Positions 1 through 9,208 of a stretch of 64,000 nucleotides of DNA are shown piece after piece (positions within the stretch are counted from its first letter, which is position 1; every line of letters starts with the position of its first letter). Origin of the DNA: Pseudomonas fluorescens (GTDB lineage Bacteria; Pseudomonadota; Gammaproteobacteria; Pseudomonadales; Pseudomonadaceae). A program made the position numbers and the translations under genes. The stretch lies in contig NZ_MSDF01000007.1 of the NCBI RefSeq assembly GCF_002022275.1, positions 244,394 to 308,393 of the forward strand, in the 5' to 3' direction. The notes under the pieces are model-generated. The model did no database searches. It was given only the letters and a program-made list of their open reading frames with translations, and was not told the DNA's origin.

Positions 1-77
1 AGGCTGAAAAACACACCCTTGCTGGTGCCGCCACGCATGTAGGTGGCGGGAATCTTGATTTGCGCTGCGTGTGTCAT
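1..77 (-). CDS. prpF: 2-methylaconitate isomerase PrpF, N-terminal fragment
   Basis: Only the first 25 or so codons are inside the window; the gene runs off the left edge. The visible N-terminus (THAAQIKIPATYMRGGTSKG) carries the PrpF start with its R-G-G-T-S-K-G loop. PrpF isomerises trans-/cis-2-methylaconitate and is needed when AcnD replaces PrpD in the 2-methylcitrate cycle. It starts 10 bp after the acnD stop, so the two are co-transcribed. Identification rests on this short stretch plus position and is firm because acnD-prpF pairs are standard in Pseudomonas. Confidence 0.9.
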   Translation of the reverse strand, partial: MTHAAQIKIPATYMRGGTSKGVFFS

Positions 78-87
78 GGTTAACCCC

Positions 88-2682
88 TTAAGCGGTCGCC
101 GCCGATTCCAGGAAGTCTTGAGCAAAACGTTGCAACACGCCGCCCGCCTCGTAAATCGACACTTCTTCGGCGGTGTCCAGGCGGCAGGTCACCGGCACTT
201 CGACACGCTCGCCATTTTTGCGGTTGATCACCAGTGTCAGCGTGGCACGCGGGGTGCGTTGGCCGAGCACGTCATAGGTTTCGCTGCCGTCGATCTTCAG
301 TGTGTGACGGTCGGTGCCCGGCAAGAATTCCAGTGGCAGCACGCCCATGCCCACCAGGTTGGTGCGGTGGATGCGCTCAAAACCTTCGGCGGCAATCGCC
401 TCCACACCGGCCAGACGCACGCCCTTGGCTGCCCAGTCGCGGGACGAGCCTTGGCCGTAGTCAGCACCGGCAATGATGATCAGCGGCTGCTTGCGTTCCA
501 TGTAGGTTTCGATGGCTTCCCACATCCGCGTGACCTGGCCTTCCGGCTCGATGCGCGCCAGGGAACCCTGCTTGACCTTGCCGTTTTCCACCACCATTTC
601 GTTGAACAGTTTCGGGTTGGCAAAGGTTGCGCGTTGCGCGGTCAGGTGGTCGCCACGGTGAGTGGCGTAGGAGTTGAAGTCGACTTCCGGCAAGCCCATT
701 TTCGCCAGGTATTCACCGGCGGCGCTGTCGAGCATGATCGCGTTGGACGGCGACAGGTGATCGGTGGTGATGTTGTCCGGCAGCACCGCCAACGGGCGCA
801 TGCCCTTGAGCGGCCGCGCCCCGGCCAGCGCGCCTTCCCAGTACGGCGGGCGGCGGATGTAGGTGCTTTGCGGGCGCCAGTCGTACAGCGGCGTGACTTT
901 CGGGCCGGTGTCTTCATGGATGGCGAACATCGGAATGTAGACCTTGCGGAACTGCTCCGGCTTGACCGAAGCCTTGACCACCGCGTCGATCTCTTCGTCG
1001 CTCGGCCAGATGTCTTTCAGGCGGATTTCATTGCCGTTCGCGTCGAGGCCCAGCACGTCCTTTTCGATATCAAAACGAATGGTACCGGCGATCGCATAAG
1101 CCACCACCAAAGGCGGCGAGGCCAGGAACGCTTGCTTGGCGTACGGATGAATGCGTCCGTCGAAGTTGCGGTTGCCCGACAGCACGGCGGTGGCGTACAG
1201 GTCGCGGTCGATGATTTCCTGCTGGATCACCGGGTCCAGCGCGCCGGACATGCCGTTGCAGGTGGTGCACGCGAAGGCCACTACCCCAAAACCCAGTTGC
1301 TCCAGCTCAGCCGTCAAGCCCGCTTCATCGAGGTACATCGCCACGGTTTTCGAACCGGGCGCCAGGGACGATTTGACCCACGGCTTGCGCGCCAGCCCCA
1401 GCTTGTTGGCATTGCGTGCCAAGAGGCCTGCTGCAATCACGTTGCGCGGGTTGCTGGTGTTGGTGCAACTGGTGATGGCGGCGATGATCACCGCGCCGTC
1501 GGGCATTTGCCCCGGCACGTCCTCCCACTGGCCAGAGATACCTTTGGCCGCCAGGTCGCTGGTGGCGACACGAGCATGCGGGTTGCTCGGGCCAGCCATG
1601 TTGCGCACAACGCTGGACAAGTCGAAGGTCAGGCCGCGCTCATACTGTGCGCCTTTCAAGTCGTCAGCCCACAGGCCAGTGTGGCGAGCGTATTGCTCCA
1701 CCAACGTGACTTGTTCGTCTTCGCGGCCGGTGAGTTTGAGGTAGGCGATGGTCTGCTGGTCGATGTAGAACATCGCGGCCGTGGCGCCGTACTCGGGGGC
1801 CATGTTGGAGATGGTCGCGCGGTCGCCCAGGGTCAGTGCCGATGCGCCCTCGCCGAAAAACTCCAGCCACGCGCCGACGACTTTTTGCTTGCGCAGAAAC
1901 TCGGTCAGCGCCAGCACCATGTCGGTGGCGGTGATGCCCGGTTGCAGCTTGCCCGTGAGCTCCACGCCGACGCTTTCCGGCAGGCGCATCCACGACGCGC
2001 GGCCGAGCATGACGCTCTCGGCTTCGAGGCCGCCGACGCCGATGGCGATCACGCCCAGCGCGTCCACGTGCGGCGTGTGGCTGTCGGTGCCGACGCAGGT
2101 ATCCGGGAAGGCCACCCCGTCGCGCACCTGGATCACCGGGGACATTTTCTCCAGGTTGATCTGGTGCATGATGCCGTTGCCGGGCGGGATCACGTCGACG
2201 TTCTTGAAGGCCTTTTTGGTCCACTCGATAAAGTGGAAACGGTCTTCGTTGCGACGGTCTTCAATGGCGCGGTTTTTCTCGAATGCGTCCGGGTCGAAAC
2301 CACCGGCTTCGACGGCCAGGGAGTGGTCGACGATCAGTTGGGTCGGCACTACCGGGTTGACCTGGGCAGGGTCGCCGCCTTGCAGGGCGATGGCGTCACG
2401 CAGGCCCGCGAGGTCGACCAAGGCAGTCTGGCCGAGGATGTCGTGGCACACCACGCGGGCCGGGAACCACGGAAAATCGAGGTCGCGTTTGCGCTCGATC
2501 AACTGGCTCAGGGAGGCGTTGAGGGTAGCCGGGTCGCAGCGGCGTACGAGGTTTTCGGCGAGCACGCGAGAGGTGTAAGGCAAGGTGGTGTAGGCGCCGG
2601 GGGTGATCGCCTCGACAGCCGCGCGGGCGTCGAAGAAATCCAGGCGGCTGCCGGGGAGCGGTTTGCGAAATTCAGTGTTCAT
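88..2682 (-). CDS. acnD: Fe/S-dependent 2-methylcitrate dehydratase AcnD
   Basis: This 864-aa aconitase-family enzyme dehydrates 2-methylcitrate to 2-methylaconitate in cytosolic propionyl-CoA catabolism. It shows the aconitase cluster ligands in SCTNTSNP and ACTTCNGMSG, substrate-site segments such as GTDSHTPH near residue 200, and the C-terminal swivel segment GADYGQGSSRDWAAKG. Length is as expected for AcnD. The gene follows prpC and precedes prpF, so this genome uses the acnD/prpF version of the pathway rather than prpD. A REP doublet lies between prpC and acnD, so acnD may be expressed at a different level from prpBC. Confidence 0.97.
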   Translation of the reverse strand: MNTEFRKPLPGSRLDFFDARAAVEAITPGAYTTLPYTSRVLAENLVRRCDPATLNASLSQLIERKRDLDFPWFPARVVCHDILGQTALVDLAGLRDAIALQGGDPAQVNPVVPTQLIVDHSLAVEAGGFDPDAFEKNRAIEDRRNEDRFHFIEWTKKAFKNVDVIPPGNGIMHQINLEKMSPVIQVRDGVAFPDTCVGTDSHTPHVDALGVIAIGVGGLEAESVMLGRASWMRLPESVGVELTGKLQPGITATDMVLALTEFLRKQKVVGAWLEFFGEGASALTLGDRATISNMAPEYGATAAMFYIDQQTIAYLKLTGREDEQVTLVEQYARHTGLWADDLKGAQYERGLTFDLSSVVRNMAGPSNPHARVATSDLAAKGISGQWEDVPGQMPDGAVIIAAITSCTNTSNPRNVIAAGLLARNANKLGLARKPWVKSSLAPGSKTVAMYLDEAGLTAELEQLGFGVVAFACTTCNGMSGALDPVIQQEIIDRDLYATAVLSGNRNFDGRIHPYAKQAFLASPPLVVAYAIAGTIRFDIEKDVLGLDANGNEIRLKDIWPSDEEIDAVVKASVKPEQFRKVYIPMFAIHEDTGPKVTPLYDWRPQSTYIRRPPYWEGALAGARPLKGMRPLAVLPDNITTDHLSPSNAIMLDSAAGEYLAKMGLPEVDFNSYATHRGDHLTAQRATFANPKLFNEMVVENGKVKQGSLARIEPEGQVTRMWEAIETYMERKQPLIIIAGADYGQGSSRDWAAKGVRLAGVEAIAAEGFERIHRTNLVGMGVLPLEFLPGTDRHTLKIDGSETYDVLGQRTPRATLTLVINRKNGERVEVPVTCRLDTAEEVSIYEAGGVLQRFAQDFLESAATA

Positions 2683-2742
2683 CGGTTAGGACTCGGTCAC
2701 GGTAGGTTCACAGGGCGAGCTGTCGACACTGGCCTGGCTTTC

Positions 2743-2829
2743 TGTGGGAGCTGGCTTGCCTGCGATGGCATCACTGCGGTGTGACAGGTACACCGAGTGG
2801 ATGCCATCGCAGGCAAGCCAGCTCCCACA
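2743..2829. repeat. REP doublet between prpC and acnD
   Basis: Two inverted copies of a roughly 25-nt palindromic unit (TGTGGGAGCTGGCTTGCCTG and its complement) flank a 35-nt spacer. It is one of about ten such doublets in the window and fits Pseudomonas REP/REPIN elements. It sits inside the prp operon, where it could act as an mRNA processing or attenuation hairpin. Confidence 0.9.
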
Positions 2830-2866
2830 AAAAAGCACATGTGCCTGTGTGCTCAGCTCATCCCAT

Positions 2867-3994
2867 TCAGCGACGTTCGATTGGCACGAACTTGCGCTGC
2901 TCAACGCCGATGTACTCGGCGCTTGGACGGATGATGCGGTTATTCGCGCGCTGCTCGAACACGTGCGCGGCCCAGCCGGTCAGGCGCGAGCAGACGAAAA
3001 TCGGCGTGAACAGTTTGGTCGGAATGCCCATGAAGTGGTACGCCGAGGCATGGTAGAAATCGGCATTGGGAAACAGTTTTTTCTGTTCCCACATGGTTTT
3101 GTCGATGGCTTCGGACACCGGGAACAAGACCTTGTCGCCGGCTTCGTCGGCCAGCTTTTTCGCCCAGCCCTTGATCACTTCATTGCGCGGGTCGCTGTCT
3201 TTGTAGATCGCGTGGCCGAAGCCCATGATCTTGTCTTTGCGCGCCAGCATGCCGAGGGTGCCTTCGACGGCTTCCTCTGCGGACGAGAAACGCTCGATCA
3301 TTTCCATCGCTGCTTCGTTGGCGCCGCCGTGCAGCGGGCCGCGCAGGGAGCCGATGGCGGCGGTGACGCAGGAATACAGGTCCGACAGGGTCGAGGCACA
3401 CACCCGTGCTGTGAAGGTCGAGGCGTTGAATTCATGCTCGGCGTAAAGAATCAGCGAGACGTTCATCACTTTGACGTGCAGCTCGCTCGGCGTCTTGCCG
3501 TGCAGCAGGTGCAGAAAGTGCCCGCCGATGCTCGGCTCGTCAGTCACGCAGTCAATCTTTTTGCCGTCGTGGCTGAAGCGGTACCAGTAGCACATGATCG
3601 CCGGGAAAGCCGCGAGCAGGCGGTCGGTGACGTCGTGCTGGGCGCTGAAATCTTTCTCCGGCTCGATGTTGCCGAGGAACGAGCAACCGGTGCGCATCAC
3701 GTCCATCGGGTGGGCGTCGGCGGGGATGCGTTCGAGCACTTCTTTCAGCGCTTGCGGCAGGTCGCGCAGCTTACTCAGCTTGGCGCTGTACGCGGCCAGC
3801 TCGGCCTTGGTCGGCAACTCGCCGTACAGCAACAGGTAGGCGACTTCTTCAAACTGCGCATCGGCGGCCAGTTCGCGCACGTCGTAACCGCGATAGGTCA
3901 GCCCGGCGCCGGCCTGGCCCACGGTGGACAGTGCGGTCTGCCCGGCCACCTGGCCACGCAGGCCGGCGCCACTCAGTACTTTTGCTTCAGCCAT
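2867..3994 (-). CDS. prpC: 2-methylcitrate synthase PrpC
   Basis: A 375-aa citrate-synthase-fold enzyme condensing propionyl-CoA with oxaloacetate to 2-methylcitrate. The citrate synthase active-site segments are present: a histidine in GPLHGGANE, a second in MGFGHAIYK followed by the DPR of SDPRNEVIKGW. The length matches PrpC rather than the longer hexameric GltA. The ATG is preceded by GGAGAAGCACC. It lies between prpB (34-bp gap) and acnD. Confidence 0.96.
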   Translation of the reverse strand: MAEAKVLSGAGLRGQVAGQTALSTVGQAGAGLTYRGYDVRELAADAQFEEVAYLLLYGELPTKAELAAYSAKLSKLRDLPQALKEVLERIPADAHPMDVMRTGCSFLGNIEPEKDFSAQHDVTDRLLAAFPAIMCYWYRFSHDGKKIDCVTDEPSIGGHFLHLLHGKTPSELHVKVMNVSLILYAEHEFNASTFTARVCASTLSDLYSCVTAAIGSLRGPLHGGANEAAMEMIERFSSAEEAVEGTLGMLARKDKIMGFGHAIYKDSDPRNEVIKGWAKKLADEAGDKVLFPVSEAIDKTMWEQKKLFPNADFYHASAYHFMGIPTKLFTPIFVCSRLTGWAAHVFEQRANNRIIRPSAEYIGVEQRKFVPIERR

Positions 3995-4028
3995 GGTGCT
4001 TCTCCAATTTTGTATTTATACGCAGGCT

Positions 4029-4922
4029 TTATTTTTTCGCAGCAAACAGCGCGTCGAGCTTCTGCTCGAAGGTGTGGTAGTCGATGCGGTCGTAAAGCTC
4101 CATGCGCGTTTGCATGGTGTCGATCACGTTCTGCTGGGTGCCGTCGCGACGGATCGCGGTGTAGACGTTCTCGGCGGCCTTGTTCATGGCGCGGAAGGCC
4201 GAGAGCGGGTACAGCACGATGGAAACATCGGCAGATTTCAGTTGTTCAGTGGTGTAGAGCGGCGTGGCACCGAACTCGGTGATGTTGGCCAGGATCGGCG
4301 CTTTCACACGCGAGGCAAACAGCTTGTACATCTCAAGCTCAGTGATGGCCTCCGGAAACACCATGTCAGCGCCGGCTTCGATACAGGCGGCGGCGCGTTC
4401 CAGCGCCGACTCCAAACCTTCAACGGCCAGCGCGTCGGTGCGTGCCATGATCACGAAGCTGTCATCGGTGCGCGCATCCACAGCGGCCTTGATGCGGTCG
4501 ACCATTTCCTGCAGCGGCACGATTTCCTTGTTCGGGCGATGACCGCAGCGCTTGGCGCCGACCTGGTCTTCGATATGGATAGCGGCCGCGCCGAACTTGA
4601 TCATCGACTTGACGGTACGCGCGACGTTGAACGCCGAGGAGCCGAAACCCGTGTCCACATCCACCAGCAGCGGCAGGTCGCACACGTCGGTAATGCGGCG
4701 CACGTCGGTCAGCACGTCATCCAGCCCGGTGATGCCCAAATCCGGCACGCCGAGAGAGCCGGCGGCGACACCGCCACCCGACAGGTAAATCGCCTTGAAC
4801 CCGGCGCGCTTAGCCAGCAGCGCGTGGTTGGCATTGATCGCGCCAACCACTTGCAGTGGGTGCTCGCTGGCGACGGCGTCACGGAAACGCTGGCCGGGCG
4901 TAGTTTTATTATTCGAACTCAT
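4029..4922 (-). CDS. prpB: 2-methylisocitrate lyase PrpB
   Basis: This 297-aa isocitrate-lyase/PEP-mutase superfamily enzyme cleaves 2-methylisocitrate to pyruvate and succinate, the last step of the methylcitrate cycle. The signature KRCGHRP with catalytic Cys126 is present, as are [12 protein letters not shown] near residue 48 and the metal-site VDVDTGFG near residue 88. The start overlaps the stop of the upstream GntR gene by 4 nt (ATGA), implying translational coupling of regulator and first enzyme. Confidence 0.97.
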   Translation of the reverse strand: MSSNNKTTPGQRFRDAVASEHPLQVVGAINANHALLAKRAGFKAIYLSGGGVAAGSLGVPDLGITGLDDVLTDVRRITDVCDLPLLVDVDTGFGSSAFNVARTVKSMIKFGAAAIHIEDQVGAKRCGHRPNKEIVPLQEMVDRIKAAVDARTDDSFVIMARTDALAVEGLESALERAAACIEAGADMVFPEAITELEMYKLFASRVKAPILANITEFGATPLYTTEQLKSADVSIVLYPLSAFRAMNKAAENVYTAIRRDGTQQNVIDTMQTRMELYDRIDYHTFEQKLDALFAAKK

Positions 4923-5629
4923 GACTCACCTCTTTCAGGGGCGCCGCCGGGGAAATGACGGGCAATGTTGCGTTTGGACGCGCCGATGTGACGGCGCATC
5001 AACAATTCGGCCAGTTCACCGTCGCGGTCGGCAATCGCATCCAGGATGCGGTGATGCTCGGCAAAGGCTTGGCGTGGGCGATTGGGCGTGGCGGAGAACT
5101 GGATGCGGTACATGCGCACCAACTGGTACAGCTCGCCGCAGAGCATTTGGGTCAGGGTACGGTTACCGGCGCCTTGAATGATCCGGTAATGAAAGTCGAA
5201 GTCACCTTCCTGCTGGTAGTAGCCGAGGCCCGCCTGGAAGGCTTCGTCGCGCTCGTGGGTGTGCAATACCTGGCGCAGTTCTTCGATTTCGGCGTCGGTC
5301 ATGCGCTCGGCGGCGAGGCGACAGGCCATGCCTTCGAGGGATTCGCGGATTTCATAGAGTTCGACCAGCTCGGCGTGGCTCAGGGATACCACCCGCGCGC
5401 CGACATGGGGCACGCGCACCAGCAGGCGCTGGCCTTCCAGCCGGTGGATCGCCTCGCGCAGCGGGCCCCGGCTGATGCCGTAGGTACGCGCCAGTTCCGG
5501 CTCGGAGATCTTGCTGCCGGGGGCGATCTCGCCTTTGACAATGGCGGCCTGGATACGCCGGAAGACATTCTCCGACATCGTCTGGGATTCGTCCGAGGCA
5601 GCCAACGGGGCTTCCGCTTGATCCAGCAT
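4919..5629 (-). CDS. GntR/FCD-family regulator of the prp operon
   Basis: A 236-aa regulator with an N-terminal winged helix ([20 protein letters not shown], residues about 42-61) and a C-terminal all-helical FCD ligand-binding domain. It is the first gene of the prpB-prpC-acnD-prpF transcript and overlaps prpB by 4 nt. In Pseudomonas the prp operon is normally headed by such a GntR protein rather than the sigma-54 activator PrpR of enterics; 2-methylcitrate as effector is an inference. A TGTCGACA motif covers its ribosome-binding region and a perfect 12-bp palindrome lies about 75 bp upstream, so autoregulation is likely. Confidence 0.93.
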   Translation of the reverse strand: MLDQAEAPLAASDESQTMSENVFRRIQAAIVKGEIAPGSKISEPELARTYGISRGPLREAIHRLEGQRLLVRVPHVGARVVSLSHAELVELYEIRESLEGMACRLAAERMTDAEIEELRQVLHTHERDEAFQAGLGYYQQEGDFDFHYRIIQGAGNRTLTQMLCGELYQLVRMYRIQFSATPNRPRQAFAEHHRILDAIADRDGELAELLMRRHIGASKRNIARHFPGGAPERGES

Positions 5630-5641
5630 ATTGTCGACACC
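5630..5641. promoter_or_regulatory. candidate GntR operator overlapping the RBS
   Basis: ATTGTCGACA abuts the ATG of the GntR gene and overlaps its Shine-Dalgarno region (AAAGGTG). It repeats ten bases of the perfect palindrome at 5703-5714. TGT-CGACA motifs are typical of FCD-type GntR operators. Confidence 0.45.
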
Positions 5642-5702
5642 TTTAAAAGCAATGCCGCAAAAACTAGCGAATCAGCCTCGGATAGTCAAAGAATAAATAT
5701 AC

Positions 5703-5714
5703 ATTGTCGACAAT
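5703..5714. promoter_or_regulatory. candidate GntR operator, perfect palindrome
   Basis: ATTGTCGACAAT is a perfect 12-bp palindrome upstream of the GntR-prp operon. A second, near-identical copy lies at 5630-5641. By analogy with FCD-type GntR proteins these are the likely binding sites of the prp regulator. Confidence 0.6.
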
Positions 5715-5901
5715 CGTCTAATAACCTCGCCTGCACTCAATAGAGGCATGGCCGCCTGCCAGCGCTGGCGCCAGAAAAGCATCATGTTAGAATGCCCGCC
5801 GCTTTTGCCTGACATCGCTAGATGAAACGGCGCACGAGGGAGCTTGCGCAGTAATGCCAGTCGCCTTGAATCACACATCGCACTGCACCGCCTCGGGATT
5901 T

Positions 5902-6435
5902 ATGAGACTCAAGCCCTTCCTTCTATTGATTTGCCTGCTCCTGCCCGGCCTTGGCGTTGCCGCCGAGAAGACCGTGTATGGCCTGAACGAATACGCAAAA
6001 CTGGCGGGCATCGACCTGGAGGTCGCCGCCAAACTCGACACCGGCGCCAAGACCGCATCCCTCAGCGCCCGTGACATCAAGCGCTTCAAGCGCAACGGCG
6101 AATCCTGGGTGCGCTTTTATCTGGCCATCGACACTGCCCATTCCCACCCCATCGAACGCCCTCTGGCCCGCGTCAGCAAAATCAAGCGCCGCGCCGGTGA
6201 CTACGACCCCGATGAGGACAAGAACTACACCGCCCGCCCAGTCATCGCGCTGGATATCTGCATGGGCACCGCTTTACGCAGCATCGAAGTGAACTTGACT
6301 GACCGTAGCGCTTTCCAATACCCGCTGCTGATCGGCTCCGAAGCGTTGAAACGCTTTGATGCGCTGGTCGACCCCAGTCTTAAATACGCAGCAGGCAAAC
6401 CTGCCTGCGCCACCGACGCTCATACCGCCGAGTAA
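5902..6435 (+). CDS. secreted retropepsin-like aspartic protease (PF05618-type)
   Basis: The 177-aa product has a signal peptide (residues 1-21, ending GVAA) and a retropepsin-like catalytic motif L-D-T-G-A-K-T with Asp46. This family was formerly called ATP-dependent zinc protease and includes RimB, which trims glutamate tails from ribosomal protein S6. Here the protein should act in the periplasm. I chose the ATG at 5902 because the in-frame ATG at 5854 would add 16 residues before the signal peptide. It heads a three-gene operon with a 7TM protein and an ATP-grasp ligase. Related operons have been linked to osmotic tolerance under the name rlo, a recollection I could not check. Confidence 0.85.
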   Translation: MRLKPFLLLICLLLPGLGVAAEKTVYGLNEYAKLAGIDLEVAAKLDTGAKTASLSARDIKRFKRNGESWVRFYLAIDTAHSHPIERPLARVSKIKRRAGDYDPDEDKNYTARPVIALDICMGTALRSIEVNLTDRSAFQYPLLIGSEALKRFDALVDPSLKYAAGKPACATDAHTAE

Positions 6436-6440
6436 ACCGA

Positions 6441-7973
6441 ATGCGCTCTTTGACCCTGCACCTGAGAATCCTCATCACCATTTTGGTGGTGCTGGGTATT
6501 TCGGTCACCGCCTACCAGATTTTCGTGCTGGGCATTCCCGTCACCGAGGACGCCACCGACGACTTGTGGAACATCGACGCCAAGGTCGAGTTCGTCGCCA
6601 GCCCCAAGGACCCGGTAAAAATCTCGATGTTCGTGCCGCCTCTGAGCCGCGACTTTGTCAGCCTCAATGAGAGTTTCATTTCCAACAACTACGGCGTGAG
6701 CGTCAACCGCACTGACGGCAACCGTAAGGTCACCTGGTCGGCGCGCCGCGCCAAGGGCAACCAGACCCTGTATTACCGCCTGGTGCTGACCAAGCGTTAC
6801 AGCGGCGAGAAGGTCAAGGTCAAAGGCCCGACCTTCCGCGACAGCATTGCCGTGGAAGGCCCGGAAAAAATCGCCGCCGAAGCCCTGCTCGCGCCGATCC
6901 GCCAACACTCGGCGGACGTCGAAACCTTTATTACCGAAGCCATCAAGCGCACCAACAACCTCAACGACGACAACGTGAAGCTGCTGCTGGCGGGCGACCC
7001 ATCGATACCGCACAAGGCCAAGATCGTCGAGTTGCTGCTGTCCATCGCCCACGTGCCGGTGGAAAAAGTCCACACCATCCGCCTCGTTGCCGACCAGCCG
7101 CAAACCCCTGAACTGTGGCTGCGCAGCTTCAATGGCAACGACTGGCTGTACTTCAACCCGGAAACCGGTGAACAGGGCCTGCCGGCTGACCGCCTGCTGT
7201 GGTGGACCGGCGATGAAAACCTGATCACGGTGGATGGCGGCAAGAAAGCCATGGTCACCTTCAGTATGAACAACAGCGAGATGAACGCGATTCGCCTGGC
7301 CAAGCTGACAGATGAGAACACCGACGCCAACTTCCTCGAATACTCGCTGTACGGCCTGCCGCTGCAAACCCAGCAGACCTTCATGATCATGGTGATGATC
7401 CCGATTGGCGTGCTGGTGATTCTGATCCTGCGCAACCTGATCGGCCTGCAAACGCTGGGCACTTTTACGCCGGTGCTGATTGCGCTGGCGTTCCGCGAGA
7501 CGCAGCTGGGCTTCGGGATTGTGCTGTTCACCATTATTACGGCGCTGGGGCTGTCCCTGCGGTCGTACCTCGAACACTTGAAGCTGCAGATGTTGCCGAG
7601 GCTGTCGGTGGTGCTGACCTTCGTGGTGGTGCTGATCGCGGCCATCAGCTTGTTCAGTCACAAGCTGGGGCTGGAACGCGGGCTGTCGGTGGCGCTGTTC
7701 CCGATGGTGATTCTGACCATGACCATCGAACGACTGTCGATTACCTGGGAAGAACGCGGCGCCAACCATGCGCTGAAAGTCGCGATCGGTACGCTGTTCG
7801 CCGCCTCCCTCGCCCACATCATCATGAGCGTGCCGGAGCTGATCTATTTCGTGTTTACCTTCCCGGCGGTCCTGCTGATTCTGGTGGGCTTCATGCTGGC
7901 CATGGGTCGATATCGCGGCTACCGCCTGACCGAACTGGTGCGTTTCAAGGCCTTTTTGAAGGCTGACCAGTAA
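6441..7973 (+). CDS. inactive transglutaminase fused to seven transmembrane helices
   Basis: A 510-aa inner-membrane protein. Residues about 8-28 form an N-terminal membrane anchor, residues 30-300 a periplasmic transglutaminase-like domain without an obvious Cys-His-Asp triad, and residues 315-490 about seven hydrophobic helices (for example IMVMIPIGVLVILILRNLIG). It starts 5 bp after the protease gene and overlaps the ligase by 1 nt (TAATG), so the three are translationally linked. Comparative genomics of amidoligases predicts such trios to synthesise or remodel peptides at the envelope; the biochemical role is not established. Confidence 0.88.
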   Translation: MRSLTLHLRILITILVVLGISVTAYQIFVLGIPVTEDATDDLWNIDAKVEFVASPKDPVKISMFVPPLSRDFVSLNESFISNNYGVSVNRTDGNRKVTWSARRAKGNQTLYYRLVLTKRYSGEKVKVKGPTFRDSIAVEGPEKIAAEALLAPIRQHSADVETFITEAIKRTNNLNDDNVKLLLAGDPSIPHKAKIVELLLSIAHVPVEKVHTIRLVADQPQTPELWLRSFNGNDWLYFNPETGEQGLPADRLLWWTGDENLITVDGGKKAMVTFSMNNSEMNAIRLAKLTDENTDANFLEYSLYGLPLQTQQTFMIMVMIPIGVLVILILRNLIGLQTLGTFTPVLIALAFRETQLGFGIVLFTIITALGLSLRSYLEHLKLQMLPRLSVVLTFVVVLIAAISLFSHKLGLERGLSVALFPMVILTMTIERLSITWEERGANHALKVAIGTLFAASLAHIIMSVPELIYFVFTFPAVLLILVGFMLAMGRYRGYRLTELVRFKAFLKADQ

Positions 7974-9208
7974 TGTTCGGCTTCTGGAAGACCTGGAAGG
8001 CCCTGGAAACGCGGGGGATCATGGGCATCAACCGGCGAAACGCCGACTACGTGCTCAAGTACAACAAGCGCAGCCTGTATCCGCTGGTGGATGACAAGAT
8101 CATCACCAAGGAACGCGCCCTGGCCGCCGGCCTGCATGTGCCCGAAATGTACGGGGTGATTTCCACCGAGAAAGGCATCGACAAGCTCGACGAGATCATC
8201 GGCGGGCGCAGCGACTTCGTGATCAAACCCGCGCAGGGCGCCGGCGGTGACGGCATTCTCGTCGTGGCGGACCGGTTTGAAGGGCGCTACCGCACGGTGT
8301 CCGGCAAGATCATCAGCCATGAAGAAATCGAGCATCAGATCTCCAGCATCCTCACCGGCCTGTATTCCCTTGGCGGCCACCGCGACCGCGCGCTGATCGA
8401 ATACCGCGTGGTGCCCGACCAGATCTTCAAAAGCATCAGCTACGAGGGCGTGCCGGACATCCGCATCATCGTGCTGATGGGCTACCCGGTGATGGCCATG
8501 CTGCGTTTGCCGACCCGGCAGTCCGGCGGCAAGGCCAACCTGCACCAGGGCGCGATCGGCGTGGGCGTAGACCTGGCCACCGGCCTGACCCTGCGCGGCA
8601 CCTGGCTGAACAACATCATCACCAAACACCCCGATACCACCAATGCGGTGGATGGCGTGCAACTGCCCAACTGGGACGGTTTCATGAAGCTTGCGGCGGG
8701 CTGCTATGAGCTGTGCGGGTTGGGTTATATCGGCGTGGACATGGTGCTGGATCAGGAAAAAGGCCCGCTGATTCTCGAACTGAATGCGCGGCCGGGGCTG
8801 AATATTCAGATCGCCAACGACTGTGGGTTGACCTTGCGCACACATGCGGTGGAAGCAAGATTGGAGGAATTGAAAGCTGCCGGTGTGACGGAAACGCCGG
8901 AAGAGCGGGTGAGGTTTGTGCAGGAAATGTTTGGGCACATTCCTGCGATGGCAAGCAATACCCCTTCAAGATCAGCCCTCAATCTGCTTATCCCCGACAT
9001 CCCCCCTAGGACCAAAACCGACAGGGGACTACAATCGCCTCCCCCAAGCCAACCGCTGATTCGCTTCGCATGTCGACCTGTTCCGTACACCCGCTGCCCT
9101 ACAGGGCCAACCCCGCCGAGTACTTCACGGCGATTCGCCACGCCCCCGGCGCGGTGCTGCTCGACAGCGGCCGCCCGGCGGCCGAGCGCGGGCGTTATGA
9201 CCTGCTGA
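7973..9208 (+). CDS. alpha-L-glutamate ligase-like ATP-grasp protein, with readthrough C-terminal tail
   Basis: Residues 1 to about 325 form a RimK-like ATP-grasp ligase: the nucleotide-binding FVIKPAQGAGGDGI segment lies near residue 85 and the metal-binding LILELNARPGLNIQIAN near residue 265. Such enzymes add amino acids, often glutamate, to carboxylates or peptides. The frame does not stop where I expect family members to end (after about EMFGHIP) but runs on for some 85 residues rich in Pro, Arg and Ser, overlapping pabB by 139 bp in another frame. The tail looks like non-coding readthrough after loss of the original stop. The core is confident; whether the tail is made stably is unknown. 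Confidence 0.85.
   Translation: MFGFWKTWKALETRGIMGINRRNADYVLKYNKRSLYPLVDDKIITKERALAAGLHVPEMYGVISTEKGIDKLDEIIGGRSDFVIKPAQGAGGDGILVVADRFEGRYRTVSGKIISHEEIEHQISSILTGLYSLGGHRDRALIEYRVVPDQIFKSISYEGVPDIRIIVLMGYPVMAMLRLPTRQSGGKANLHQGAIGVGVDLATGLTLRGTWLNNIITKHPDTTNAVDGVQLPNWDGFMKLAAGCYELCGLGYIGVDMVLDQEKGPLILELNARPGLNIQIANDCGLTLRTHAVEARLEELKAAGVTETPEERVRFVQEMFGHIPAMASNTPSRSALNLLIPDIPPRTKTDRGLQSPPPSQPLIRFACRPVPYTRCPTGPTPPSTSRRFATPPARCCSTAAARRPSAGVMTC

Noticed and set aside
43..2784. Very long plus-strand open frame opposite acnD (913 codons)
   Set aside because: It is the GC-rich antisense shadow of acnD: no domain, repetitive Arg/His/Val composition, while the minus strand encodes a full conserved aconitase-family enzyme.
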